From contig JAZKBD010000065.1 in NCBI GenBank assembly GCA_040388785.1, positions 1 through 64,000 of the forward strand: DNA of 64,000 bases, written 5' to 3'. The notes beneath the pieces were generated by a model. The model ran no database searches and was not told the DNA's origin. It saw only the letters and a list, made by a program, of their open reading frames with translations. Within the stretch, counting starts at the first letter, position 1; each line of letters opens with the position of its first letter. The position numbers were made by a program, and so were the translations under genes. Source of the stretch: 66-474 sp040388785. GTDB lineage: Bacteria; Pseudomonadota; Gammaproteobacteria; Xanthomonadales; Rhodanobacteraceae. Shown in pieces: positions 8,252 to 17,141 of this stretch.

Positions 8252-9037
8252 ATGCGAACCTTGGGTTTCACCCTGATTGCTGCGTTGGTTCTGCCCACGG
8301 CTGCGGTCGCGCAGTCTTCCGCGCCCGCGGCGTCCGGTTCCGGCGCCGCGCAGATTCCCGCCTACATTACCCGTGCGATCAACGATCCCGCGCGCGCAGC
8401 GGACAAGAAGGACGACGCGCGCCGCAAGATCGCCGACGTGATGGCGTTCGCGGGCGTCAAGCCTGGCGACAAGGTGGTGGAACTCGATCCCGGTTCGGGT
8501 TACTGGACGCGCGTCTTCAGCCGCATCGTCGGCCCGCACGGCCACGTCTATACCGTGTGGCCGGACGAGATGGCGAAGTTCTCGGCCAAGAGTTTCGCGA
8601 ACTGGCAGGGCCTCGCGAAAGACACCTACAAGAACGTAAGCCTGTTGAAACAGCCGGCGGCAGCCCTGAGCGTGCCGCAGAAAGTCGACGTCGTGTTCAC
8701 TTCGCAGAACTACCACGACTACCACGACCCGTTCATGGGTCCGGTGGACATGAAGAAGTTCGACAAGCAGGTTTACGACGCGCTGAAGCCGGGTGGCGTA
8801 TTCATCGTGATCGACCACATCGCGCCCGCCGGTTCCGGCATCAGCGATACCGACACGCTGCACCGGATCGATCCCGAAGTGGTGAAGCAGGAAGTCGAAT
8901 CCGCGGGCTTCGTGTTCGATGGTTCCAGCGATGCGCTGGTCAATCCGAAGGACCCGCTGAACATCAAGGTGTTCGATCCTTCGATCCGTGGCCATACCAG
9001 CCAGTTCATCTACCGGTTCCGCAAACCGGCGAAGTGA
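8252..9037 (+). CDS. Exported class I methyltransferase-like protein
   Basis: A 261 aa protein with a Sec signal peptide (MRTLGFTLIAALVLPTAAVA) and then a Rossmann-like methyltransferase core. The core contains the SAM-loop relative VVELDPGSGYWTRVFSRIVG, the acidic strand-2 region, and a later strand PGGVFIVIDH. The fold and motifs are those of SAM-dependent methyltransferases, yet the signal peptide would place the protein in the periplasm, where SAM is not known to be available. Related exported proteins occur in proteobacteria with no defined reaction. A GAGG lies 8 bases before the chosen ATG. Confidence 0.75.
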   Translation: MRTLGFTLIAALVLPTAAVAQSSAPAASGSGAAQIPAYITRAINDPARAADKKDDARRKIADVMAFAGVKPGDKVVELDPGSGYWTRVFSRIVGPHGHVYTVWPDEMAKFSAKSFANWQGLAKDTYKNVSLLKQPAAALSVPQKVDVVFTSQNYHDYHDPFMGPVDMKKFDKQVYDALKPGGVFIVIDHIAPAGSGISDTDTLHRIDPEVVKQEVESAGFVFDGSSDALVNPKDPLNIKVFDPSIRGHTSQFIYRFRKPAK

Positions 9038-9058
9038 CGCGGCCCGATCTGGCGCGGG

Positions 9059-10189
9059 CTAGTGCAGTCCGCGCCAGATCGCGTCGAGCAATTCGTCGGT
9101 GGGATCGAGGCTCTGTTCCCAGTACATGATGCCGCCAAGGTGGTGCGCCTTCACGAACGCGGCCTTGGCGGCGATCGATTCGGGATCGTCGTAGGTAATG
9201 AACGTGTGCGTTCCGGCGTTCCACAGCCACGCCGCGTCCGCCTGCGCATCCCAATGGTGCACGAATCCCTGCTTGCCGATGAATTCCGCCTTGAGTTTCG
9301 GCCAGGGGATTTCGCCGACGAATTTCTGGTACGGCTGGTACACGCCGTCGTGTGCAGGACTGACGCCGCCGAAAACGCGCGCGTAGAACGCCGCACCGAT
9401 CACCAGTTTGCCCGAGGGCACGCCCGCTGCAAGGAACTGCCGTACCGCGCGGCCGGTGGTGCGCGCATGGGCGGGCGCAAGTTTCGATGCATGCAGGCCG
9501 GTGTGGTGGCAGGTGTCCGGTGTCAACGAATTGCAGAAGTCGTACGTCATCATGTTGAACCAGTCGACGTAGCGATTCACCGCCGCGAGGTCGACGCCGC
9601 TGACGAACGGGCCGTCGGCGACGGCGATGCTCAAGGTGTAATGGCGATGATGCGCGGCGCCGGCGACATCGAGGCTCGCGCGCACCGCCTGCAGCAGCAA
9701 CGTGAAATTGCGCCGGTCGTCGGGACTGGAGGCGATACCGGACTCGTTGTGCCCCGGATATTCCCAGTCGATGTCGAGCCCGTCGGCGTCGTGTGCGACG
9801 AGCATCTGCGCGGCGCTGTCGGCGAACAGCTTGCGGCCCGCAGCCGATCGGGCCGCTTCGGAAAATCCGCCGACACTCCAGCCGCCGACCGAGACGTCCA
9901 CTTTCAAGGCCGGGTCGCGCGACTTCAGCGCGATCATCCGCTGCAGTTTCTGCGCGGCCTCGGCACTCAACACCACGCGCCCCGCTTCCACTTTCGCGAA
10001 CGCGAAGATCAGCGTGTCGATCTTGTGAAGATCCTTGTCCTGCGCCGGATACCAGCCTGTCGCGTAGCCGATCACGCGGTAACGGGCGGGCGGGGCACCG
10101 GCAGCCCACGCGCTGCCGATCGACATTGCACCCAGCAGCATCGCGGCAAGCGCGATGCGCGGGAATGAGATAGGGCACGTGCGATCCAT
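9059..10189 (-). CDS. Exported GH18 family chitinase-like glycosidase
   Basis: A 376 aa secreted glycoside hydrolase. An N-terminal signal peptide ends near SAWA. A TIM barrel follows with the GH18 strand-3 motif SVGGWS, the catalytic strand-4 motif DGLDIDWEYPG (proton donor Glu after DxDx), MMTYDF on strand 6, a chitinase-insertion-like region, and the terminal GGIMYWEQSLD. The catalytic residues are intact. GH18 enzymes cleave beta-1,4-GlcNAc linkages in chitin or, in some branches, the chitobiose core of N-glycans. The neighbouring PNGase A-like gene on the same strand makes a glycan-release role possible. The start is set by the signal peptide. Confidence 0.88.
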   Translation of the reverse strand: MDRTCPISFPRIALAAMLLGAMSIGSAWAAGAPPARYRVIGYATGWYPAQDKDLHKIDTLIFAFAKVEAGRVVLSAEAAQKLQRMIALKSRDPALKVDVSVGGWSVGGFSEAARSAAGRKLFADSAAQMLVAHDADGLDIDWEYPGHNESGIASSPDDRRNFTLLLQAVRASLDVAGAAHHRHYTLSIAVADGPFVSGVDLAAVNRYVDWFNMMTYDFCNSLTPDTCHHTGLHASKLAPAHARTTGRAVRQFLAAGVPSGKLVIGAAFYARVFGGVSPAHDGVYQPYQKFVGEIPWPKLKAEFIGKQGFVHHWDAQADAAWLWNAGTHTFITYDDPESIAAKAAFVKAHHLGGIMYWEQSLDPTDELLDAIWRGLH

Positions 10190-10353
10190 GGCGAGGGTCA
10201 GCCCTTGTCGAACAGCGCCCGTACATCCTTCACAATCGCGTCGCTGGCGGCACGGACACCATCGCGAACAAAGGCTTTTGCACAGGGCTTCCCACGGAAA
10301 GCGTGCGAGCTTGGCGGTGCGCGCGGCGCATGCGATGCGCCGCGTTGCCCACG

Positions 10354-11268
10354 TCAGTTGCCGCTTGTACTCGCGGTCGCCGGCGTCGCTGGATTCGCGG
10401 CAGTCGCGGGAGCAGCTGGCACCGCCGGAGCTGCAGGAGCCGCTGTCGAAGCCGGTGCTGCCGCCGTGCCCGCGGGCGCGGCCTGCGACTGGTCCTGCGC
10501 GTAATGCCCGATCTGTACCGTGTATCCAGCGCGGGTGCCGGGTGGCAGAGCGGCCGGATCGGCGTAAACGCTGATCGAATAAGTCGCCGCGGTGGTCACC
10601 GGCGTGGTCCATTGGGTTGCGTTGGTGGTCGCGCTGTCGACCAGCGTCTGCCCGTTCGCGGCAACCTTGAAGTGCACCTTCGGATTCTGGGTGACCAGGT
10701 TGACCGCGAGCGTCTGGCCAGCCGCGATGTCGGCCGTGTAATCGCGTGCAGAGCCTTGGGAATCCAGCGTGCCGGACTCCTGCACCCAGGGATTGTTGGC
10801 TTCGAACGTCACGGGCGTCGCTTCGGCCTGCATGTCCGATTGGCCGTACTGGCCGATCTGCAGTGCGTACTTCGGCGTTTCATCGCGCTGCAGCGCGTCG
10901 GGCTGCACGTAGACGTGGATCGTGTAGGTCGCCGCGGCCGTCCCGGCGGGCGCCGACCAGGTGGTGGCGCCGGTCTGGTAGGTGTCGACTTCCTGCTTGC
11001 CGGTGGTCTCGTTCTTGATCTTGAAGAAGATGTTCGGGTCGCGTGTGATCAGGTTGATCTGCAGGATCTTGCCGGGCTCGATGGCGACCGAGTAATCGTG
11101 GTAGTAGTCGTAATGATTTAGCGTGTCCACTTCCTGCACCCAATGCGTGTTGGGCTGGAAGGTCACGGTGACCGGCGAACTGGCGATCGCGGGGGAGATC
11201 ACGCAGGCACTGGCGACGCCGATCACGAAGGCGATGGCAATGAGAGGGACTCGGCGGTACGGTGACAT
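10354..11268 (-). CDS. Exported two-repeat protein with Ala/Pro-rich tail
   Basis: A 304 aa protein with a signal peptide (cleavage likely after SPAIA). Two ~110-residue beta-rich repeats follow, opening VTVTFQPNTHWVQEVDTL and TPVTFEANNPWVQESGTL, with parallel blocks for YxxxIxxGxxLxxNLxTxxPxxxFK and TYxIxVYxxPxAL. The pattern is reminiscent of pre-peptidase C-terminal (PPC) beta-sandwich domains that bind carbohydrate or assist secretion. The last ~40 residues are an Ala/Pro/Thr-rich low-complexity tail. No catalytic residues are apparent. It lies between the GH18 and PNGase A-like genes in the same orientation and may be a companion adhesin or carbohydrate-binding protein; that role is inference. 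Confidence 0.65.
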   Translation of the reverse strand: MSPYRRVPLIAIAFVIGVASACVISPAIASSPVTVTFQPNTHWVQEVDTLNHYDYYHDYSVAIEPGKILQINLITRDPNIFFKIKNETTGKQEVDTYQTGATTWSAPAGTAAATYTIHVYVQPDALQRDETPKYALQIGQYGQSDMQAEATPVTFEANNPWVQESGTLDSQGSARDYTADIAAGQTLAVNLVTQNPKVHFKVAANGQTLVDSATTNATQWTTPVTTAATYSISVYADPAALPPGTRAGYTVQIGHYAQDQSQAAPAGTAAAPASTAAPAAPAVPAAPATAANPATPATASTSGN

Positions 11269-11415
11269 GGACAATCCTCGCGCGGTGGGTTGGGCACCGG
11301 CGATGCGGTGCCATCGGCAGTCGGAACAGGGCGAACCGGAACGCTCGGCAGCATACACCCTGGGCGCCGTGACGGTCACCGCGTGCGGCGACCGTCACGT
11401 GGAATCAAACGCGCC

Positions 11416-13173
11416 TCAATGCGTGCGGCTATGTCCTTGCGCCATGCACACACTGCCGTCCGTCACCTGCGTGACCGCGCCCGCGGCCGCGCTCACTGTG
11501 CGGCTGTAGCACGCGCCGCGCGAGTCGGTGAACGTATAGCCCTGCGACGCCTGCTGTCCGGTCGGTCCGGTGAAGTTGCCGCTCGCGTCGAAGTTCAACG
11601 TGTCGGCCGCGTTGTCGGACTGGCTGCGGTTCGAGGCGAAGTGTCCGCCCGGGCCGCTTTCGCTGTATTGCCGCGCATAGTTCTGGCTGACGGTGGTCGC
11701 CTGGGTTTCGCTGCCGTCGTCGGCTATCTGCACGTTGATGTCCATGTCGAGCGGGAACGACCAGCCTGTCGTCGCGTCGGCGGAACTGCCGTCGTATGGA
11801 CGTCCATACGAACGTTGCGAGGCCGAACTGGTTTGCGTGATGTCCTGCACGAATGCAGTGCCGCTGCTGGTCACCTGCTGGCTGTTGCTGAAGCGGACAT
11901 CCTGCACCACGTTGGAGGGAACCCGTCCGTGCGGCGTGTCGAGATAGCCGCGGGTGACGAGGCTGTGGTGGGACGTGACTCCGAAGGTGTAGTGGATGCC
12001 ATCGGGGTTGGCGACGTTCTGCTGCACCGGATGCACGCCGGTGTCGGCATCTTGAGTCAGCGCGCCGGTCAATTGCGTCGCCTCGTGATCCTGGTAGAGC
12101 AGCAGCGTGGCCGCGGTATCGAAGCGCTGGCTGTTGTTCTGGAACGCAGGATCGCCTGTGGTCACGCTGACGCTGACGGTATGTGGCTGGCCGTTGTCCA
12201 ACAGGCCTGCGAACGGCGTCAGGTCAACACGATACGGTTCGAAATTCAGCGTTTGCACACCGGGAATCGGGCGCCACAGGTAGGGATCCACGCCGCCCGT
12301 GAACACCCAGCCCGAGATCGGCACGATGCCCGCGGCCTTGCCGTCGATCGCGACTTCCGCTTCGCGGAACGCGGTGCCGCCGCAGCCCGTGATCGACGCA
12401 TAGGCATCGGGTCCGCACGAGTACCAGAACTCGTCGCCGGATTGCGGTTCGGCGGTGACCACCAGGTAGGCGCGATCGATGTTGGCCGGCAGCGTGAAGG
12501 TCTGCGACATCGGCGTCTGGTCGGTGTAAATGGAAACCGCGTTGCCGGCCGGATCGCTGCCGAGCGAGAGCACCTGGTCGGGCACGCGCGGCGCCGGATA
12601 TTCCGGGGTCGCGGGGTAGAAGTCGAGCTCCGCGCTGCCGGTGATCGAACCATTGTAGGTGCTGTTGTAGATGTTGTAGACCACGGCGTTGCCGGGATGC
12701 GCGCTCGCCAGCAACGAAGACAGGTTGGTGACATCGCGCTCGACGTGCCAGCTCGGGCTGCGCGAGGCCGAGGGTTCCTGGGTCGTCCCGAAATACATGT
12801 TCACGCCGCCGATCCACACGCTGGCGGTGCGGTCGTACTGGCGCCCGGTGCTGACATTGAAGTCGGCCTTGAACACCACCTTGTTCCACGGTCCGTTGCA
12901 GCCCGCCGGCGGCGCATAGTTGAAGGGATGGGCGGAATAATCATCGAACGTCCCGGTGGGCGAATTCGCCGTGTACAGCGTGACCATGCACGGCGTTTCG
13001 GCTGGTACCGGCACCAGCGGGTCGGCCACGGCGGCGCCGGTTTCGCCGATGGCGATGGGCGGGCCGACGATGGGCTCCGCGGCCATGGCCGCTGCTGCGC
13101 CCATGGCGACCAGCAGGCTGGCGGTTAATATCAGCATCTTCCCTGGTGAACCGCTGCGCGACGATGCATGCAT
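11416..13173 (-). CDS. Exported PNGase A-like peptide:N-glycanase
   Basis: A 585 aa secreted protein with a signal peptide (MLILTASLLVAMGAAAAMAA). The following ~330 residues match the family of plant-type peptide-N4-(N-acetyl-beta-glucosaminyl)asparagine amidase A: VVFKADFNVSTGRQYDRTASV, WIGGVNMYFGTTQEPS, SWHVERDVTNLSSLL and ELDFYPATPEYPAPRVPDQV occur in family order. The enzyme releases N-glycans from glycoproteins. The C-terminal ~200 residues are rich in Ser, Thr, Gln and Asn and probably fold as beta structure. A strong ribosome site (TCCTCC on the + strand, 13181-13186) fixes the ATG at 13173. Bacterial PNGase A homologues are known from xanthomonads. Confidence 0.8.
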   Translation of the reverse strand: MHASSRSGSPGKMLILTASLLVAMGAAAAMAAEPIVGPPIAIGETGAAVADPLVPVPAETPCMVTLYTANSPTGTFDDYSAHPFNYAPPAGCNGPWNKVVFKADFNVSTGRQYDRTASVWIGGVNMYFGTTQEPSASRSPSWHVERDVTNLSSLLASAHPGNAVVYNIYNSTYNGSITGSAELDFYPATPEYPAPRVPDQVLSLGSDPAGNAVSIYTDQTPMSQTFTLPANIDRAYLVVTAEPQSGDEFWYSCGPDAYASITGCGGTAFREAEVAIDGKAAGIVPISGWVFTGGVDPYLWRPIPGVQTLNFEPYRVDLTPFAGLLDNGQPHTVSVSVTTGDPAFQNNSQRFDTAATLLLYQDHEATQLTGALTQDADTGVHPVQQNVANPDGIHYTFGVTSHHSLVTRGYLDTPHGRVPSNVVQDVRFSNSQQVTSSGTAFVQDITQTSSASQRSYGRPYDGSSADATTGWSFPLDMDINVQIADDGSETQATTVSQNYARQYSESGPGGHFASNRSQSDNAADTLNFDASGNFTGPTGQQASQGYTFTDSRGACYSRTVSAAAGAVTQVTDGSVCMAQGHSRTH

Positions 13174-13305
13174 GGTGGCGTCCTCCGATGTGGTCGATGG
13201 TCCCCGGCAACGCTGCCCAGCCTAGCACCAAATGTGACGAAAGGTTGCACATGCGTTGCAGGGATTCATTTGTGAAACCTCCGCCGATGAAGGATACCGA
13301 CCGAC

Positions 13306-13926
13306 ATGTTGTTGACCCTCGCGATCATCGCCGTCACCTGCGTCGTTTCATGGGTGGCGTTCAAGGACCGCAAGCTGATGCAGCGCCTGCTGCTGTGGCC
13401 ACCCGCGGTCGCGAAGAAGCACGAGTACTGGCGGCTCTTGAGCTACGGGCTGGTGCACGCGGATTTCCAGCACCTGCTGTTCAACATGATCACGTTGTTC
13501 TTCTTCGGCAGCGCGCTGGAACGGAGCGGACTGTACGCCATGCACCTCGGTTCGCTCGGGCTGTTGTGGTTCTACCTTGGCGGTCTGCTGGTCTCGATCC
13601 TGCCGACATACATCAAGAACCGGCACAACGCGAACTACTACAGCCTCGGCGCATCCGGCGCGGTCTCGGCCGTGTTGTTCGCCTTCATTCTGTGGAAACC
13701 GTGGTCGATGATTTTCGTGTTCTTCTTTCCGGTTCCCGCAATTCTTTATGCGGTGGCGTTCGTCGCGTATTCGATCTACATGGACCACCGCGGCGGCGGC
13801 TACGTCAACCACAGCGCGCACTCGTGGGGCGCGGCCTATGGCGTGCTGTTCACCGTGATCATGGAACCGCGAGTCACCTTGGTTTTCATGCAGCAACTGC
13901 TGCATCCAACGTTCCTCGCCGGGTAA
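13306..13926 (+). CDS. Rhomboid-family intramembrane serine protease
   Basis: A 206 aa polytopic membrane protein with about six helices. The catalytic serine sits in GASG (Ser117) and the histidine in AHSWGAAYG (His172), giving the rhomboid Ser-His dyad. The N-terminal motif HADFQHLLFNM supplies the oxyanion-side His and Asn. It should cut membrane proteins within or next to their transmembrane helices; substrates are unknown. It is separated from lipA by 84 bases and reads the same way. Its length is typical of the minimal six-helix bacterial form. Confidence 0.88.
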   Translation: MLLTLAIIAVTCVVSWVAFKDRKLMQRLLLWPPAVAKKHEYWRLLSYGLVHADFQHLLFNMITLFFFGSALERSGLYAMHLGSLGLLWFYLGGLLVSILPTYIKNRHNANYYSLGASGAVSAVLFAFILWKPWSMIFVFFFPVPAILYAVAFVAYSIYMDHRGGGYVNHSAHSWGAAYGVLFTVIMEPRVTLVFMQQLLHPTFLAG

Positions 13927-14010
13927 GGAATGCCAGCAGTGTTGCTTGTTCCAATAGTCGCGCACATGGATGTGCGCGGTGTTTCCCATGGACGGGTTTA
14001 CAATACTCCC

Positions 14011-15045
14011 ATGAGCGAAACGATCGGCAATGCACGCCCGGCGCCGGGCAGCAAGTTCACCAGTCCGCAGGGCACGCGCGCGGTCAAGGACGGCATCCGG
14101 CCCAGCAAGTTGAGCTACATGCCGGACGTGGCGCGCAAGCCGCCTTGGCTGCGGGTGAAACTTCCCGCCGGCGCGAAGTACGAGGAAATTCGCGACATCG
14201 TGCGCACGCACAAGCTGTCGACGGTATGCGCGGAATCCAAGTGCCCCAACATCGCCGAATGCTGGGGCCGCGGCACCGCCACATTGATGCTGATGGGTTC
14301 GGTGTGCACGCGCGCCTGCAAGTTCTGTTCGGTGTCGACCGGCAATCCGCACGGCTGGCTGGATCCGCTGGAGCCTGCCAGCGTCGCCGACGCGGTCGCG
14401 CTGATGAACCTGAAATACGTGGTGCTGACGTCGGTCGACCGTGACGACTTGCCCGACGGCGGTGCGGCGCATTACGCGGCCTGCATTCGCGCGATCCATG
14501 GCCGCACGCCGGAGACGGCGGTGGAAGCGTTGACGCCCGATTTCGCGGGGCGCCACGAACACATCGCGGCCGTGCTGGACGCTGGCCTGGCGACCTACGC
14601 GCAGAACGTCGAAACGGTCGAACGGCTGACCCATCCGGTGCGCGATGCGCGCGCGGGCTACCGGCAGACGCTGGACATCCTGAAGTTCGCCAAGGGTTAC
14701 GCGCCGCAGACCGTCACCAAGACCAGCATGATGCTGGGCCTGGGCGAAACCGACGACGAGATCGAACGCGCGCTGGCCGACATCCGCGCCGCCGACGTGG
14801 ACGTGGTGACGATGGGCCAATACATGCGCCCGACGCAAAACCATCTGCCGGTGGCGCGCTTCGTCACGCCAGAGCAGTTCCAGCAGTACCGTGAGCTGGC
14901 GCTCGGCATGGGCTTCCTTGAGGTAGTGTCCGGTCCGCTGGTGCGATCCAGCTATCGCGCCGAGCAGGTGCTGGAGCGCAACAACGTGGGACTGGATTCC
15001 GCGGTCATCGATAGCATTCGCGAGACTGCAGCATTGCGCTGCTGA
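14011..15045 (+). CDS. lipA: Lipoyl synthase LipA
   Basis: A 344 aa radical SAM enzyme that inserts two sulfurs into octanoyl-lysine to make protein-bound lipoate. The auxiliary 4Fe-4S cluster motif CAESKCPNIAEC, the radical SAM motif CTRACKFC and the C-terminal serine ligand in VRSSYRAEQ are all present. Further markers are TSVDRDDLPDGG and MLGLGETDDEI. Length and order agree with bacterial LipA. lipB is not in the window, so the usual lipB-lipA pair is split or lies elsewhere. Confidence 0.97.
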   Translation: MSETIGNARPAPGSKFTSPQGTRAVKDGIRPSKLSYMPDVARKPPWLRVKLPAGAKYEEIRDIVRTHKLSTVCAESKCPNIAECWGRGTATLMLMGSVCTRACKFCSVSTGNPHGWLDPLEPASVADAVALMNLKYVVLTSVDRDDLPDGGAAHYAACIRAIHGRTPETAVEALTPDFAGRHEHIAAVLDAGLATYAQNVETVERLTHPVRDARAGYRQTLDILKFAKGYAPQTVTKTSMMLGLGETDDEIERALADIRAADVDVVTMGQYMRPTQNHLPVARFVTPEQFQQYRELALGMGFLEVVSGPLVRSSYRAEQVLERNNVGLDSAVIDSIRETAALRC

Positions 15046-15055
15046 GCTCCGCCGG

Positions 15056-15331
15056 TTATCCCCAAGGCTGCGCGGTCGCCAGCCAATGCCTGAGCGCGTT
15101 CTCGTCGGCCTTGGCAAGCAGTTGTTCCGCCTCATGAAAATTGGCGGTGTCCAGTGGCATGTGCAGCACTCCGCCGGCGCCGATGCGGCTGAAAATCAGC
15201 ATCACGTTGCCGAAGGATGCTTCCAGCAGGGCGGCCTGCCAGTGGCCGCCGTGTTCATCGTCGAAGCTGCGCATCGGGAGTGCTTCGGGAGGGGGATCAA
15301 CAGGATACACGTGCGGGAAAGGCCGGTTCAT
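15056..15331 (-). CDS. Conserved hypothetical protein, 91 aa
   Basis: A small soluble protein starting MNRPFPHVYPVDPPPEALP with a hydrophobic centre (AALLEASFGNVMLIFSRIG) and a helical C-terminus (HEAEQLLAKADENALRHWL). No known domain is recognised. It converges with lipA, ending 10 bases from the lipA stop, and is divergent from the GFA-family gene. Its codon use matches the neighbours and it retains a clear protein-like composition, so I regard it as a real gene. Confidence 0.6.
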   Translation of the reverse strand: MNRPFPHVYPVDPPPEALPMRSFDDEHGGHWQAALLEASFGNVMLIFSRIGAGGVLHMPLDTANFHEAEQLLAKADENALRHWLATAQPWG

Positions 15332-15368
15332 GCGATAATGTTGCAGGCCTGACGCTCGGACCAAGCGC

Positions 15369-15716
15369 ATGACGACATGGCGTGGCGGGTGCCATTGCGG
15401 CCGGATCGCCTTCGACGTGGATGGCGAGATCGGCACCGCGATGGAGTGCAATTGCTCGCATTGCCGGCCCAAGGGTTACCTGATGTGGTTCGTGCCGCGT
15501 GCTGCGCTGAGGCTGTCCACGCCGGAAGCGGACATGAGCACTTACCGTTTCAACAAACACAAGATAGCCCACCACTTCTGCCCCGTTTGCGGGGTAGCGC
15601 CATTCGCCGATGGCGAACATGAGCGGCATCCGATGGCAGCGGTGAACGTCCGCTGCCTCGAAGGGGTCGAACCCGGCGGTCTGGAAATCCGCCCCGTCGA
15701 CGGACGCAGCTTGTAG
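15369..15716 (+). CDS. GFA/CENP-V family zinc-binding protein
   Basis: A 115 aa protein of the glutathione-dependent formaldehyde-activating (GFA) fold. Zinc ligands are visible as GGCHCG near the N-terminus, CNCSHC about 20 residues later, and FCPVCGVAPF near residue 70. Family members include S-hydroxymethylglutathione synthase, but most bacterial homologues have no demonstrated reaction, so the call is limited to the fold. Confidence 0.87.
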   Translation: MTTWRGGCHCGRIAFDVDGEIGTAMECNCSHCRPKGYLMWFVPRAALRLSTPEADMSTYRFNKHKIAHHFCPVCGVAPFADGEHERHPMAAVNVRCLEGVEPGGLEIRPVDGRSL

Positions 15717-15817
15717 TTCGCAGCCGTCCGCCATCGAAGGCATCACAACTGGCTCGGCTCGTCACGCCTTGGCCCGCAAGGCCGAGCCTGCAACGCAACG
15801 ACACGAGGAAAGCAGCA

Positions 15818-16366
15818 ATGGCAACATCACGGAAACGCAAAACCGCAGGCAAGTCTACCAAGCCCGCAGCGCGCAAGGCGCCTGCCAAAGCCAGGCCGGC
15901 CGCCAGCAGGACATCGACGCCCGCCAAAGCTGCCAGGAAAGCTGCGAGCAAACCGGTCAAGAAACCCGCGAAGGTGGTGAAGGCACCGCCTGCCACGAGC
16001 AAAACTGCGGCCAAGCCAGTTCGCGCTGCGGAGAAGCCGGCTGCCGCTGCCAAACCCGTGGCGCGGCCGGCTTCGGTCAAAACCGCCGCCCGCGCGGTGG
16101 CCGCCGCCCGCGCCAGCGCCGCGAAGCGCCGCCCACCTTCCTACATTCCGCGTTCGCGTTTCAACGACGACTGGATGCTGGGCGGCACGGTGGAGTTGCC
16201 GCGCCAGCCGGCGCCGGCCGCGCATGCGCCGACACGCAAGCCACCCAAGCCGCGCGCGCCGAAGCCGAAGGCGATCAGCCACGAGCAGGCCGTCGCGAAT
16301 CTGAAGGCGCTGCTGGAATCGCGCAAGCGCAAGGATCGCGGCGCGGCTGCGGCGAAGGGTGCTTGA
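15818..16366 (+). CDS. Lys/Ala/Pro-rich histone H1-like basic protein
   Basis: A 182 aa strongly basic protein. Residues 1 to ~105 are a low-complexity tail of Lys, Ala, Pro, Arg and Thr with KPA/KAA motifs typical of bacterial histone H1-like (AlgP/Hc1-type) DNA-binding tails. A short conserved block RRPPSYIPRSRFNDDWMLGG follows, then a Pro-rich linker and a C-terminal helix HEQAVANLKALLESRKRKD. Such tails bind DNA or RNA by charge. The conserved middle block is distinct from classic H1-like proteins and may mark a xanthomonad-specific family. An AGGA lies 10 bases before the ATG. Confidence 0.65.
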   Translation: MATSRKRKTAGKSTKPAARKAPAKARPAASRTSTPAKAARKAASKPVKKPAKVVKAPPATSKTAAKPVRAAEKPAAAAKPVARPASVKTAARAVAAARASAAKRRPPSYIPRSRFNDDWMLGGTVELPRQPAPAAHAPTRKPPKPRAPKPKAISHEQAVANLKALLESRKRKDRGAAAAKGA

Positions 16367-16486
16367 CGCCGGTGCGTGGCGCTTCCAGGTGACTGAATGC
16401 TTAGCGTTTAAATAACAAAACTCTTCAGTTCAGATTTAGCCTGGTGCGGTGATACTGGCGCCCACCTTGAGAAGGGGAGGTTCGCC

Positions 16487-16972
16487 ATGCAACGCAAATC
16501 CGGTTCGATCCGCAACAAGCTGATGCTCGCCTGCGCCCTGGTCGCGGCGGCCGTGCTGGCCACGCCGGCGGCGATGGCGCACGATTATCGCGGCCATGGC
16601 GACGATTCCGGCAAGGTGCTGGGTGCGCTGGTCGTGGGCGCCGTGATCGGCGGCGTGATCGCCAGCGCCAGTCAGCACCACGACCGCTATTACGACAACG
16701 GTTACTACCCCGCGCAGAGCTATCCGCCGCAGGGCTATTACCAAAGCTATCCCGCGTATTCGTACAACGACGGCGGCTATTACAGCTACCCGGCTTACCC
16801 GAGCTACGGCAGCGTGAACGTCGGCGTGGTGTATTCGAGCGGTGGGCACGGTTACTACCGCGGCTCGCGCGGATATGACCATCGCGGCTACGGCGGTCGC
16901 GGCGGCTATCGCGGTGGTGGTGACTATCACGGCGATGGCCAAGGGCATTACTACTCACGCCACGATCATTGA
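16487..16972 (+). CDS. Exported Gly/Tyr/Ser-rich protein
   Basis: A 161 aa protein with a signal peptide (cleavage after ATPAAMA). A short hydrophobic glycine-zipper-like helix (GALVVGAVIGGVIASAS) follows, and then ~110 residues rich in Tyr, Gly, Ser, His and Pro. The repetitive YYP/YSY/GYGGRGGY composition suggests an unstructured cell-surface or periplasmic protein. No enzymatic motif is seen. A GGGGAGG ribosome site stands before the ATG and a strong terminator follows, so it is probably a single-gene unit. Confidence 0.7.
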   Translation: MQRKSGSIRNKLMLACALVAAAVLATPAAMAHDYRGHGDDSGKVLGALVVGAVIGGVIASASQHHDRYYDNGYYPAQSYPPQGYYQSYPAYSYNDGGYYSYPAYPSYGSVNVGVVYSSGGHGYYRGSRGYDHRGYGGRGGYRGGGDYHGDGQGHYYSRHDH

Positions 16973-16992
16973 TTTTCGCGTTTCCAATGCAA

Positions 16993-17026
16993 GGCCCGGT
17001 TGTCCGCAACCGGGCCCTTTTCGTTT
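16993..17026 (+). terminator. Rho-independent terminator
   Basis: A 10-base-pair stem (GGCCCGGTTG, loop TCCG, CAACCGGGCC) is followed by CTTTTCGTTT. It ends the transcript of the Gly/Tyr-rich protein. Confidence 0.88.
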
Positions 17027-17141
17027 CCGGTTGCAAGCGCTCGGCCAACCTTTGGCACGGGGAACACGGCGCAGGTCTTGTTAGCCTGACGGGCTTCGGG
17101 CAAGGCCCGGCGATCAAACGTCATGGGTGGGGAGGAATGTC

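Noticed and set aside
13348..15135. A 595-codon minus-strand frame over the rhomboid and lipA genes
   Set aside because: Antisense to two well-supported genes; no recognisable protein pattern.
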